From: Deltaproteobacteria bacterium
Lineage (GTDB): Bacteria > Desulfobacterota > Desulfarculia > Desulfarculales > Desulfarculaceae
Length of the DNA stretch: 6,315 nucleotides
Direction of reading: 5' to 3'
Assembly: GCA_021815655.1 (NCBI GenBank)
Contig: JAKAGJ010000136.1
Span: 1 to 6,315, forward strand
Both the position numbers and the translations under genes were made by a program. Below the pieces are notes generated by a model. That model saw only the letters and a program-made list of their open reading frames with translations, searched no databases and was not told where the DNA came from. Positions 1-5,793 of this stretch are shown one piece after another (position 1 is the stretch's first letter; every line of letters starts with the position of its first letter).

Positions 1-249
1 CAGCTGGCTCCCCACGGGAGCCGCCGGCCTGGGCCAGGGCGAGAGCGCCAACCGACCCGTTATCGCCCAGCCGGGGGTACCCGGCCCGGTTCGTCACTTA
101 TAGCCCAGCGCCACATTGGTGTCAATCTTGGCCCCGGATGGGTAACTGCCCAAGAGGGCTGGATTCTGGCCCTGGGGGCCGCAGGAGAGGGGCGGGGGCC
201 TTACTGAGCCCGCCAGCGCTTATCCTTGCCGGCGCTCAGGCGCAGCTCC
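1..249. other. Non-coding region with short palindromes
   Basis: No convincing gene is seen on either strand. The stretch holds several small inverted repeats: GGCTCCC/GGGAGCC (6-12 with 16-22, 3-base loop), GGCG/CGCC (38-41 with 46-49), GCCGGG/CCCGGC (70-75 with 80-85) and GGCGGG/CCCGCC (191-196 with 209-214). None is followed by a T-run on either strand, so none is a clear intrinsic terminator. An upstream gene may end beyond the left edge, but no recognisable protein end is visible. Confidence 0.5.
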
Positions 250-278
250 TTGACTTAAGTTGGTTTCTCGGCTATGTA
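250..278 (+). promoter_or_regulatory. Putative sigma70-type promoter of the regulator gene
   Basis: TTGACT at 250-255 matches five of six bases of the -35 consensus. Exactly 17 bases later lies TATGTA (273-278), a weak -10 match. Transcription would start near 285, giving a leader of about 36 bases before the regulator ATG at 321. The local drop in GC fits a promoter. The -10 is poor, so this is a prediction only. It could drive the regulator and, by read-through, thiolase 1. Confidence 0.5.
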
Positions 279-305
279 TCGCCTGTATGAAGGTTGGTTC
301 ACACC

Positions 306-315
306 GAGGTGGGAG
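306..315 (+). promoter_or_regulatory. Ribosome-binding site fixing the regulator start
   Basis: The purine-rich run GAGGTGGGAG ends five bases before ATG 321. It supports that ATG over the in-frame TTG at 294, which has no good Shine-Dalgarno sequence. Confidence 0.65.
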
Positions 316-320
316 TGGCC

Positions 321-983
321 ATGAACAGCCGCCGGCTGGCTCGGCTAATGGGCATGATCTGCGACATAAAGGCCCATCCTCGCCGCAGTCCCGAGGAAAT
401 GTGCCGGCATTACAAGATTTCCCGGCGCCAGCTCTACAAGGACCGCGACAGCCTGGCGGCCATGGGCTTCACCTTCCACCACTCGCGCAAAAACGGCGGC
501 TTCGTGCTGGACAAGGAGCTGACCTTCAGCGTGGGCGGCATGAGCCTGTCGGGCCTCTTCGCCCTGGTCCTGGCGGTGCGTCAGCTCACGCGTTTGAGCG
601 ACTTCGCCCTGGCCATGGGCGCCTTGGCCGGGTTGCGCTCCCTGGTGGCGGCCTTGCCGGAGCCGGTGCGGCCCTTGTTTCAGGATGCCCTGGAGCAACT
701 GGTGGTGGCCGACGGCTTTGGCTGCGCGCCCGAGGTCCTGCACCAGCTCCTGCCGGCCATTGAGCAGGGACGGCGGGTGGTGCTGGTCATGGAGTCCACC
801 CCCGAGGTGGAACAGCAGGTAAGCGTGGATCCCCAGCGCCTGCTCTTGCGCGAGGGGGCGTTGTTCCTGGAGGCCACGGGCCTGGAGGGCTCCGGCCCCG
901 GCCTGGTGGCCCTGGCGCGGGTGCGGCGGGTGATCCCCACGCCCTTCTTCTCCCCGCCGTTGCCGGAGGCGGCCGGCGGTTAA
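321..983 (+). CDS. HTH/WYL-like transcriptional regulator
   Basis: Predicted cytoplasmic DNA-binding regulator of 220 residues. Residues 1-65 look like a winged helix-turn-helix of the HTH_11/DeoR type, with a likely recognition segment KISRRQLYKDRDSLAAMGF (32-50) followed by a wing. Residues 75-112 resemble the linker of WYL regulators (LSGLFALVLAVRQL, then ALPEPV). Residues 151-207 match the general course of a WYL domain: a beta strand, then VDPQRLLLREGALFLEATGL, then ALARVRRVIPT. The signature W-Y-L is replaced by LFL (181-183). WYL proteins often run to about 300 residues or more, so this one is short and seems to lack the C-terminal extension. It ends 55 bases before thiolase 1 on the same strand, which suggests shared transcription and local control. 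The effector is unknown; a CoA ester or fatty acid would be a guess from context. The HTH assignment is firmer than the WYL assignment. Confidence 0.8.
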   Translation: MNSRRLARLMGMICDIKAHPRRSPEEMCRHYKISRRQLYKDRDSLAAMGFTFHHSRKNGGFVLDKELTFSVGGMSLSGLFALVLAVRQLTRLSDFALAMGALAGLRSLVAALPEPVRPLFQDALEQLVVADGFGCAPEVLHQLLPAIEQGRRVVLVMESTPEVEQQVSVDPQRLLLREGALFLEATGLEGSGPGLVALARVRRVIPTPFFSPPLPEAAGG

Positions 984-1023
984 AAGGCATCCGGTCTTGG
1001 GCGGCCGCCGTCCCCATCCCCAC

Positions 1024-1030
1024 TAAGGAG
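1024..1030 (+). promoter_or_regulatory. Ribosome-binding site of thiolase 1
   Basis: TAAGGAG ends eight bases before ATG 1039. The in-frame GTG at 1030 lies within this site and so cannot be the main start. Confidence 0.75.
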
Positions 1031-1038
1031 TGCATGTC

Positions 1039-2220
1039 ATGAAGGAAGTAGTCATCGCCAGCGCCTGCCGCACCCCCGTGGCGTCCTTTCAGGGGGCCTT
1101 CGCCTCGCTAAGCGCCCTGGATCTGGGCGTGGTGGTCATCAACGAGGCCATCGCCCGGGCGGGCCTGAACAAGGAAGACGTGGACGAGGTGATCCTGGGC
1201 AACGTGCTGCCCGCCGGCCTGGGGCAGAACCCGGCCCGTCAGGCCATGCTCAGGGCGGGCCTGCCCTTTGACGTGGGCTGCCTCACCGTGAACAAGGTCT
1301 GCGGATCGGGCTTGAAGGCCGTGATGCTGGCGGCCCAGGCCGTGGCCACGGGCGACGCCCAGGTGGTGGTGGCCGGTGGCATGGAATCCATGACCAACGC
1401 GCCCTATCTCTTGCTCAAGGAACGCGGCGGTTACCGCATGGGCGACGGCAAGGCCGTGGACTCCATGGTGCACGACGGCCTGTGGGACCACCTCAACAAT
1501 TTCCACATGGGCATGAGCGCCGAGCTGTGCGCCGAGAAATACGGCGTGACCCGCGCCGACCAGGACCAGTTCGCCCTGGATTCCTACGGCAAATCCATGA
1601 AGGCCCAAGCCGAGGGGCGCTTCAAGGCGCAGATCGTGCCCGTGCCGGTGCCCCAGAAAAAGGGCGACCCCAAGTTGGTGGAGGTTGACGAGGGCATCCG
1701 CCAGACCTCGGCCGAGGTGCTGGCCCGCCTGCGGCCGGTCTTCAAGAAGGAGGGCGGCACGGTCACGGCGGGCAACGCCTCCAGCCTGAACGACGGCGCC
1801 GCGGCGCTGGTGGTGATGAGCGGCGACAAGGCCCGGGAATTGGGCATCAAGCCCCTGGTCAGGGTGGGCGCCCAGGGCGCGGCCGGCATCGACCCCAAAT
1901 ACGTGCTGGTGGCGCCCATCAACTCCATCCCCAAGGTCTGCGCCAAGCAGGGCCTCAAGCCCCGGGACATTGACCTGATGGAGGTGAACGAGGCCTTTGC
2001 CGCCTCCTCGGTGGCGGTGCAGCGCACCCTGGACCTGGACCCGGCCAGGATCAACGTCTTTGGCGGGGCCTTGTCCATCGGCCACCCCATCGGCGGCTCC
2101 GGGGCGCGGGTGCTCACCACCCTGATCTACGCCCTGAAGGACCGGGGCGCGGCCTTGGGCATGGCCAGCCTGTGCCTGGGCGGCGGCGAGGCCGTGTCCC
2201 TGATCGTGGAAAATATGTAA
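1039..2220 (+). CDS. Thiolase 1 (acetyl-CoA C-acyltransferase family)
   Basis: Cytoplasmic thiolase of 393 residues, the usual family length. It catalyses CoA-dependent cleavage of 3-ketoacyl-CoA to acetyl-CoA plus a shortened acyl-CoA, or the reverse condensation. The catalytic set is complete: nucleophile Cys88 in NKVCGSGLKAV, Asn317 in VNEAFAAS, His349 in GHPIGGSGAR and Cys379 in SLCLGGGEA. His156-Met157 (HMGMSAE) occupies the CoA-side loop. It differs from thiolase 2 and textbook acetoacetyl-CoA thiolases near the substrate pocket: the usual MGxGP loop reads VLVAP (289-293), and the C-terminal motif has GGGEAV where GGGMG or GGGQG is usual. Substrate preference may therefore differ, perhaps towards other chain lengths; this is inference. 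It follows the regulator by 55 bases. A 273-base structured gap separates it from thiolase 2. The thiolase fold is certain; the exact substrate is not. Confidence 0.95.
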   Translation: MKEVVIASACRTPVASFQGAFASLSALDLGVVVINEAIARAGLNKEDVDEVILGNVLPAGLGQNPARQAMLRAGLPFDVGCLTVNKVCGSGLKAVMLAAQAVATGDAQVVVAGGMESMTNAPYLLLKERGGYRMGDGKAVDSMVHDGLWDHLNNFHMGMSAELCAEKYGVTRADQDQFALDSYGKSMKAQAEGRFKAQIVPVPVPQKKGDPKLVEVDEGIRQTSAEVLARLRPVFKKEGGTVTAGNASSLNDGAAALVVMSGDKARELGIKPLVRVGAQGAAGIDPKYVLVAPINSIPKVCAKQGLKPRDIDLMEVNEAFAASSVAVQRTLDLDPARINVFGGALSIGHPIGGSGARVLTTLIYALKDRGAALGMASLCLGGGEAVSLIVENM

Positions 2221-2233
2221 TGCTGAATCAAGA

Positions 2234-2261
2234 CCGGACGAATAGTTCAATCTTGGTCCGG
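2234..2261. repeat. Short inverted repeat after thiolase 1
   Basis: CCGGAC (2234-2239) pairs with GTCCGG (2256-2261) across a 16-base loop. It lies 13 bases after the thiolase 1 stop codon. There is no T-run, so termination is unlikely. Confidence 0.35.
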
Positions 2262-2280
2262 CATGCGGGCCATGTATCCA

Positions 2281-2307
2281 CCCCAAGCAAACTGAGTTTG
2301 CTTGGGG
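2281..2307. repeat. Palindrome 1 of the intergenic array
   Basis: A perfect 27-base odd palindrome. The arms CCCCAAGCAAACT and AGTTTGCTTGGGG flank a single central G. As RNA it would form an 11-bp stem with a CTGAG loop. It is followed by ACCCCGG rather than a T-run. It could be an operator, an RNA stem or a repeat unit. Confidence 0.7.
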
Positions 2308-2322
2308 ACCCCGGATGGCCCG

Positions 2323-2342
2323 CCGGGCGCGACAGCGCCCGG
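2323..2342. repeat. Palindrome 2 of the intergenic array
   Basis: CCGGGCGC (2323-2330) and GCGCCCGG (2335-2342) form a perfect 8-bp stem with a GACA tetraloop. GGCC at 2317-2320 could extend it by pairing with GGCC at 2345-2348 across a two-base internal loop, but that would compete with palindrome 3. Confidence 0.6.
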
Positions 2343-2344
2343 GA

Positions 2345-2374
2345 GGCCGGGCAAGACCGCGCTTTTGCCCGGCC
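2345..2374. repeat. Palindrome 3 of the intergenic array
   Basis: GGCCGGGCAA (2345-2354) and TTGCCCGGCC (2365-2374) form a perfect 10-bp stem around a 10-base loop. It starts two bases after palindrome 2, and its first four bases could alternatively pair upstream. Confidence 0.65.
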
Positions 2375-2378
2375 GATG

Positions 2379-2409
2379 GGCAATCAAAGCCACGGATGGC
2401 TTTGATGCC
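2379..2409 (+). promoter_or_regulatory. Stem-loop with GGA loop, CsrA/RsmA-like
   Basis: ATCAAAGCCA (2383-2392) and TGGCTTTGAT (2397-2406) form a perfect 10-bp stem. GGC/GCC (2379-2381 with 2407-2409) lengthens it past one bulged A at 2382. The loop is CGGA, so 2391-2398 read CACGGATG, matching the CANGGANG core of CsrA/RsmA sites with GGA exposed in the loop. The stem is seen in the sequence; binding is inference. It lies 85 bases before the thiolase 2 ATG on the coding strand. Confidence 0.45.
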
Positions 2410-2428
2410 ACAAATAGCTTGCCTGAGC

Positions 2429-2465
2429 GAGCGGGGGAGCCTTACCGCGAGGAAGGCATCCGCTC
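2429..2465. repeat. Nested imperfect stem-loop before thiolase 2
   Basis: GAGCGG (2429-2434) pairs with CCGCTC (2460-2465), and inside it GCCTT (2439-2443) pairs with AAGGC (2453-2457). The structure ends 28 bases before the thiolase 2 ATG. It is weaker than the preceding palindromes. Confidence 0.35.
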
Positions 2466-2475
2466 CGCGCCAACA

Positions 2476-2489
2476 CCATATATGGAGAG
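2476..2489 (+). promoter_or_regulatory. Palindrome overlapping the thiolase 2 ribosome-binding site
   Basis: CCATATATGG (2476-2485) is a perfect 10-base palindrome in an otherwise GC-rich stretch. Its last two bases begin the Shine-Dalgarno GGAGAG (2484-2489), four bases before ATG 2494. The spacing favours 2494 over the in-frame ATG at 2482, which sits inside the palindrome without a site of its own. Confidence 0.5.
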
Positions 2490-2493
2490 CGAA

Positions 2494-3675
2494 ATGTTGA
2501 AGGAAGTGGTGATCGTGGGCGCCGTGCGCACGGCGGTGGGACGGTTCGGCGGCATGTACAGCGACGTCCCGGCCGTGGACCTGGGCGTGACGGCGGTGAA
2601 GGAGGCCCTGAAGCGGGCCCAGGTGGAACCCGGCCAGGTGGACGAGCTGATCTACGGCAACGTCCTTAACGCCGGTCTGGGGCAGAACGTGGCCCGCCAG
2701 GTGGAGCTGGGCGCGGGTATCCCCATGGAGGCGGGCGCCTTCACCATCAACAAGGTCTGCGCCTCGGGGCTCAAAAGCGTCATGCTGGCGGCCCAGGCCG
2801 TGATGTGCGGCGACAGCAAGATCGTGGTGGCCGGCGGCACCGAGAACATGAGCCAGGCCCCCTACGTGCTCAAAAGCGCCCGCTGGGGCGCTCGCATGGG
2901 CGACACCAAGATGGTGGACACTATGGTCTTCGACGGGCTTACCGACATCTTCAACGGCTACCACATGGGCATCACCGCCGAGAACGTGGCCGAGAAGTAC
3001 GGTATCAGCCGCGCCGACCAGGACGCCCTGGCCCTGGCCAGCCAGCAGAACGCCGAGAAGGCCGTCAAGAGCGGCCGCTTCAAGGATGAGATCGTGCCGG
3101 TGCTGGTGCCCCAGAAGAAGGGCGACCCCAAGGTCTGCGACACCGACGAGCATCCCCGCTTCGGCGCCACGCCGGAGTCCCTGGCCAAGGTGCCTCCGGC
3201 CTTCAAGAAGGGCGGCACGGTCACGGCCGGCAACGCCAGCGGCATCAACGACGGCGCCGCGGCCCTGGTGGTAACCACCGCCGAGACGGCCAAGGCCATG
3301 AATCTCCCGGTGCTGGCCAAGATCAAGGCCTACGGCTGGGGCGGCGTGGACCCGGCCTACATGGGCATCGGCCCCATCGCCGCCACCAAGGCCGCCATGG
3401 CCAAGTGCGGTGTCACCCCGTCGGACTTCGACCTCATCGAGGCCAACGAGGCCTTCGCGGCCCAGGCCGAGGCGGTTATCCGCGAGCTGAAGTTCAAGCG
3501 CGAGATCGTCAACGTCAATGGCGGCGCCATCGCCCTGGGCCATCCCATCGGCGCCAGCGGCGCGCGCATCCTGGTGACGCTGCTTTTCGAGATGGCCAAG
3601 CGGGGCGCCGGCCTGGGCCTGGCCACGCTGTGCATCGGCGGCGGCCAGGGCGCGGCCCTGATCGTGGAGAGATAA
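2494..3675 (+). CDS. Thiolase 2 (acetyl-CoA C-acetyltransferase)
   Basis: Cytoplasmic thiolase of 393 residues, the same length as its neighbour. It carries the canonical biosynthetic/acetoacetyl-CoA thiolase motifs: nucleophile Cys89 ([11 protein letters not shown]), His157-Met158 (HMGITAEN), MGIGP (290-294), Asn318 ([12 protein letters not shown]), His350 ([10 protein letters not shown]) and Cys380 ([10 protein letters not shown]). It interconverts two acetyl-CoA with acetoacetyl-CoA plus CoA and is the better candidate for the C4 step. Motifs such as PQKKGDPK and GTVTAGNAS, plus their DNA, are nearly identical to thiolase 1, so the two are clear paralogues, though diverged elsewhere. The start at 2494 lines up with the thiolase 1 N terminus (MKEVVIASA versus [10 protein letters not shown]); the open frame upstream to 2302 is not part of the protein. 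It is separated from the crotonase gene by 59 bases and is probably co-transcribed with it. Confidence 0.96.
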   Translation: MLKEVVIVGAVRTAVGRFGGMYSDVPAVDLGVTAVKEALKRAQVEPGQVDELIYGNVLNAGLGQNVARQVELGAGIPMEAGAFTINKVCASGLKSVMLAAQAVMCGDSKIVVAGGTENMSQAPYVLKSARWGARMGDTKMVDTMVFDGLTDIFNGYHMGITAENVAEKYGISRADQDALALASQQNAEKAVKSGRFKDEIVPVLVPQKKGDPKVCDTDEHPRFGATPESLAKVPPAFKKGGTVTAGNASGINDGAAALVVTTAETAKAMNLPVLAKIKAYGWGGVDPAYMGIGPIAATKAAMAKCGVTPSDFDLIEANEAFAAQAEAVIRELKFKREIVNVNGGAIALGHPIGASGARILVTLLFEMAKRGAGLGLATLCIGGGQGAALIVER

Positions 3676-3696
3676 TCAGCAACAGACCGACAGCCC

Positions 3697-3710
3697 GGCC
3701 CGGCCGGGCC
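3697..3710. repeat. GC palindrome between thiolase 2 and crotonase
   Basis: GGCCCGGCCGGGCC is a perfect 14-base self-complementary run in the 59-base gap. There is no T-run. In DNA this GC-rich it may be chance. Confidence 0.3.
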
Positions 3711-3720
3711 AGCAATATCC

Positions 3721-3728
3721 AGGAGAAG
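3721..3728 (+). promoter_or_regulatory. Ribosome-binding site of the crotonase gene
   Basis: AGGAGAAG is a strong Shine-Dalgarno sequence; its AGGAG core ends nine bases before ATG 3735. It fixes the start within a frame that stays open far upstream. Confidence 0.75.
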
Positions 3729-3734
3729 AAAGAC

Positions 3735-4520
3735 ATGTCTTACGAAACCATTCTCTACGCCAAGGACGGCGCCATCGCCACCGTGACCATCAACCGCCCC
3801 AAGGCGCTCAACGCCCTGAACCCCCAGGTTGTGGCCGAGTTGGGCCAGGTCTTCGCCGAGATCGCCGCCGACGCCGAGGTCAAGGTGGTGCTGCTCACCG
3901 GCGCCGGCGACAAGGCCTTCGTGGCCGGCGCCGACATCGTGTCCATGAGCGTGATGGACCCGGTGCAGGCCCGCAACTTCTCGCGTCAGCTCCAAGAGGT
4001 GACCTGCGCCATGGAGTCCCTGGCCAAGCCCATCATCGCCGTGGTCAACGGCTTCGCCCTGGGCGGCGGCACCGAGATCGCACTGGCCTGCGACTTCATC
4101 TACGCCTCCGACGTCTCCAAGTTCGGCCAGCCCGAGATAAACCTGGGCGTCATCCCCGGCGCCGGCGGCACCCAGCGCCTGAGCCGTCTGGTGGGCAAGA
4201 ACTGGGCCAAGGAACTGTGCCTCACCGGCGACATCATCGACGTGGCCCTGGCCAAGGAGATCGGCCTGGTCAACCGCGTCTTCACGCCCGAGGAGCTGAT
4301 GCCGGCGGCGCTGAAAACGGCCAAGAAGATCGCCAGCAAGGGCCGGGTTTCCACCCGGGCCTGCAAGGAGTTGATAAATTTCGGCTTCGACCTGCCTTTG
4401 GACCACGCCCTGCGCCTGGAGGCCGAGGCCTTTGGCCTGTGCTTCGCCAGCCCCGACCAGAAAGAGGGCATGGGCGCCTTCATCGAGAAGCGCAAGGCCG
4501 AGTTCAAGGGCAGTCTGTAG
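3735..4520 (+). CDS. crt: Enoyl-CoA hydratase / 3-hydroxybutyryl-CoA dehydratase (crotonase)
   Basis: Cytoplasmic crotonase-fold enzyme of 261 residues, the usual length for bacterial Crt. It reversibly hydrates 2-enoyl-CoA (for example crotonyl-CoA) to the 3-hydroxyacyl-CoA. The N-terminal signature TINRPKALNALN (18-29) is present. AFVAGADI (61-68) and GFALGGGTE (106-114) supply the oxyanion-hole backbone. Both catalytic glutamates of true hydratases are there: Glu114 (GGGTEIALACD) and Glu134 (FGQPEINLG), equivalent to rat Glu144 and Glu164. This argues against isomerase or hydrolase members that lack one of them. GAGGTQRL (142-149) and the C-terminal FIEKRKAEF (trimer contact region) are typical. 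The overall sequence resembles clostridial Crt, so a short-chain substrate is likely. It lies between thiolase 2 and the acyl-CoA dehydrogenase, consistent with one pathway. Confidence 0.93.
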   Translation: MSYETILYAKDGAIATVTINRPKALNALNPQVVAELGQVFAEIAADAEVKVVLLTGAGDKAFVAGADIVSMSVMDPVQARNFSRQLQEVTCAMESLAKPIIAVVNGFALGGGTEIALACDFIYASDVSKFGQPEINLGVIPGAGGTQRLSRLVGKNWAKELCLTGDIIDVALAKEIGLVNRVFTPEELMPAALKTAKKIASKGRVSTRACKELINFGFDLPLDHALRLEAEAFGLCFASPDQKEGMGAFIEKRKAEFKGSL

Positions 4521-4544
4521 GCGCTATAGGCACATAAGCGGTAT

Positions 4545-4593
4545 GGGGGCCCGAGGCGGGCGGGCCCCCCGGCTGGAGCTGGCTTGGCCCGCC
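4545..4593 (+). other. Competing stem-loops between crotonase and acyl-CoA dehydrogenase genes
   Basis: GGGGGCCC (4545-4552) pairs with GGGCCCCC (4562-4569) around a 9-base loop. Part of that loop, GGCGGGC (4555-4561), could instead pair with GCCCGCC (4587-4593). The two pairings could form a pseudoknot or alternate. There is no T-run after either, so full termination is unlikely. The 117-base gap (4521-4637) otherwise shows no gene. Confidence 0.4.
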
Positions 4594-4626
4594 TGAAGTC
4601 TCGATCATCCACTTGCCTAGATGGAA

Positions 4627-4632
4627 GAGGGG
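4627..4632 (+). promoter_or_regulatory. Ribosome-binding site of the acyl-CoA dehydrogenase gene
   Basis: GAGGGG ends five bases before ATG 4638, choosing it over upstream in-frame non-ATG starts such as TTG 4584. Confidence 0.65.
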
Positions 4633-4637
4633 TTGCC

Positions 4638-5786
4638 ATGAACTTTGCACTGACCGAAGAACAGAAGATGGTCAAGGAGACCGCCGCCCGCTTTGCCGAC
4701 GAGGAGCTGAAACCCAAGGCGGCGCACTTCGACCACACCCACGAGCACCCGGGCGCGGCTATAGCCGCCCTGGGCGAGCTGGGCTTCATGGGCATCGCCA
4801 TCCCCGAGGCCTACGGCGGACCCGGCCTGGACTACATCAGCTACGTGCTGGCCCTGAGCGAGATCAGCCGCGGCGATGCATCCGTGGGCGTCATCATGAG
4901 CGTGTGCAACTCTCTCTACAGCTTCCCGGTCTTCACCTTCGGCACCGAGGAGCAGCGCCAAGCCTTCCTCACCCCCGTGGCCAGTGGCCAGAAACTGGGC
5001 TGCTACGGGCTCACCGAGGCCGGCGCCGGCTCCGACCCCGGGGCCATGCGCACCACGGCGGTGCTGGATGGCAACGAGTGGGTGATCAACGGGGAGAAGA
5101 AGTTCATCACCAACGGCAACGTGGCCTCCTACGCCGTGATCGCCGCCATCACCGACAAGGCCGCCGGACCCAAGGGCATCTCGTCCTTCGTGGTGGACCT
5201 GGAGAACTGCAAGGGCTTCAAGGTGGGGCGCGTCGAGGAGAAAATGGGCATCTGCGCCTCGGGCACCGCCGAGTTGGTCTTCGAGGACGCCCGCATCCCC
5301 AAGGACAACCTGCTGGGCCTGCCCGGCGCGGGGCTAAAGCAGATGCTCACCACCCTGGACAGCGGCCGCATCGGCATCGGCTCCCAGGCGCTGGGCATCG
5401 GCCGGGCGGTGCTGGAGGAGGCCGTGGCCTACTCCCAGACCCGCGAGCAGTTCGGCAAGCCCATCAGCGCCTTCCAGGCCATCCAGTGGAAGCTGGCCGA
5501 CATGGCCGCCGCCCTGGACGCCGCCGAGCTCTTATTGCTGCGCGCGGCCTGGATGGAAGACCAGCACATGCACTTTGAGAAGCAGGCGGCCATGGCCAAG
5601 ATGTTCGCCGCCGACGCAGCCATGAACGCGGCGGTGGAGGGCGTGCAGATTCTGGGTGGCTATGGCTACTCCAAGGAATACGCCATGGAGCGGCATATGC
5701 GCGACGCCAAGATCACCCAGATATACGAGGGCACCAACGAGATCATGCGCCTGGTGATCGCCCGCAACCTGCTCAAGGGCAAGTAA
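4638..5786 (+). CDS. Short-chain acyl-CoA dehydrogenase (butyryl-CoA dehydrogenase-like)
   Basis: FAD enzyme of 382 residues, typical for the family and cytoplasmic (no signal peptide or membrane segment). It oxidises an acyl-CoA to the trans-2-enoyl-CoA and passes electrons to electron-transfer flavoprotein. Domains run in the usual order: N-terminal helical (about 1-115), middle beta (about 120-230) and C-terminal helical (about 235-380). Family signature 1 is YGLTEAGAGSDPGA, and signature 2 starts at QILGGYGYSKEYAMERHMRD. The catalytic base is Glu364 in IYEGTNEIMR, the position used by short- and medium-chain enzymes and not by isovaleryl- or long-chain types. SRTREQFG-like FAD/dimer contacts appear as SQTREQFGKPI. 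It follows the crotonase gene by 117 bases. No etfAB is in the window. A butyryl-CoA role is likely from its neighbours, but other short or branched substrates cannot be excluded. Confidence 0.93.
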   Translation: MNFALTEEQKMVKETAARFADEELKPKAAHFDHTHEHPGAAIAALGELGFMGIAIPEAYGGPGLDYISYVLALSEISRGDASVGVIMSVCNSLYSFPVFTFGTEEQRQAFLTPVASGQKLGCYGLTEAGAGSDPGAMRTTAVLDGNEWVINGEKKFITNGNVASYAVIAAITDKAAGPKGISSFVVDLENCKGFKVGRVEEKMGICASGTAELVFEDARIPKDNLLGLPGAGLKQMLTTLDSGRIGIGSQALGIGRAVLEEAVAYSQTREQFGKPISAFQAIQWKLADMAAALDAAELLLLRAAWMEDQHMHFEKQAAMAKMFAADAAMNAAVEGVQILGGYGYSKEYAMERHMRDAKITQIYEGTNEIMRLVIARNLLKGK

Positions 5787-5793
5787 GAAAAAA

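Larger units (their letters stand above)
2221..2493. other. Structured intergenic region between the two thiolases
   Basis: This 273-base gap is long for genes that look operonic. It contains consecutive inverted repeats, listed separately, that fill most of 2281-2409, and further weak ones on either side. The frame of thiolase 2 stays open back to about 2302, but that extension has no family similarity and merely reads through the palindromes. No small gene is supported. The stretch may be an RNA leader, a transcript-processing or stabilising segment, or a copy of a dispersed palindromic repeat. No T-run follows any stem, so it is not a simple terminator. Confidence 0.7.

Noticed and set aside
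1..205. Plus-strand open frame from the left edge ending with TGA at 204-206
   Set aside because: Its translation is Arg/Gly/Pro-rich, with no recognisable motif; it is typical of an open frame in GC-rich non-coding DNA.
97..219. Minus-strand open stretch of 41 codons ending in SYPSGAKIDTNVALGYK and a TGA
   Set aside because: The last residues look protein-like, reminiscent of a beta-barrel end strand. However, there is an in-frame stop just upstream, the first half is low-quality Pro/Gly-rich sequence, the end lacks a terminal aromatic residue, and there is no good start. It could be a remnant, but this cannot be supported.
1001..1010. GGCGGCCGCC palindrome between the regulator and thiolase 1
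   Set aside because: A 10-base pure-GC palindrome is cheap in this composition and has no supporting context beyond lying in the 55-base gap.
2302..2493. In-frame 64-codon extension of thiolase 2
   Set aside because: The extension encodes the palindromic array, has no thiolase similarity and starts at a TTG inside palindrome 1. Alignment with thiolase 1 and the Shine-Dalgarno sequence at 2484-2489 place the start at 2494.
2221..2493. CRISPR array or riboswitch in the thiolase gap
   Set aside because: The palindromes differ from each other and lack regular spacers, so it is not CRISPR. No known riboswitch core was recognised.
1108..3543. Very long antisense open frame (about 811 codons) across both thiolase genes
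   Set aside because: It is His/Gly/Ala/Val-rich without domain motifs and arises from the codon bias of the two real genes opposite. Its continuity across the palindromic gap reflects high GC, not coding.
4621..4641. Six-codon mini-ORF whose TGA overlaps the acyl-CoA dehydrogenase ATG
   Set aside because: The ATGA-type overlap suggests translational coupling, but its own ATG has no Shine-Dalgarno sequence and the same bases serve as the ribosome-binding site for 4638.
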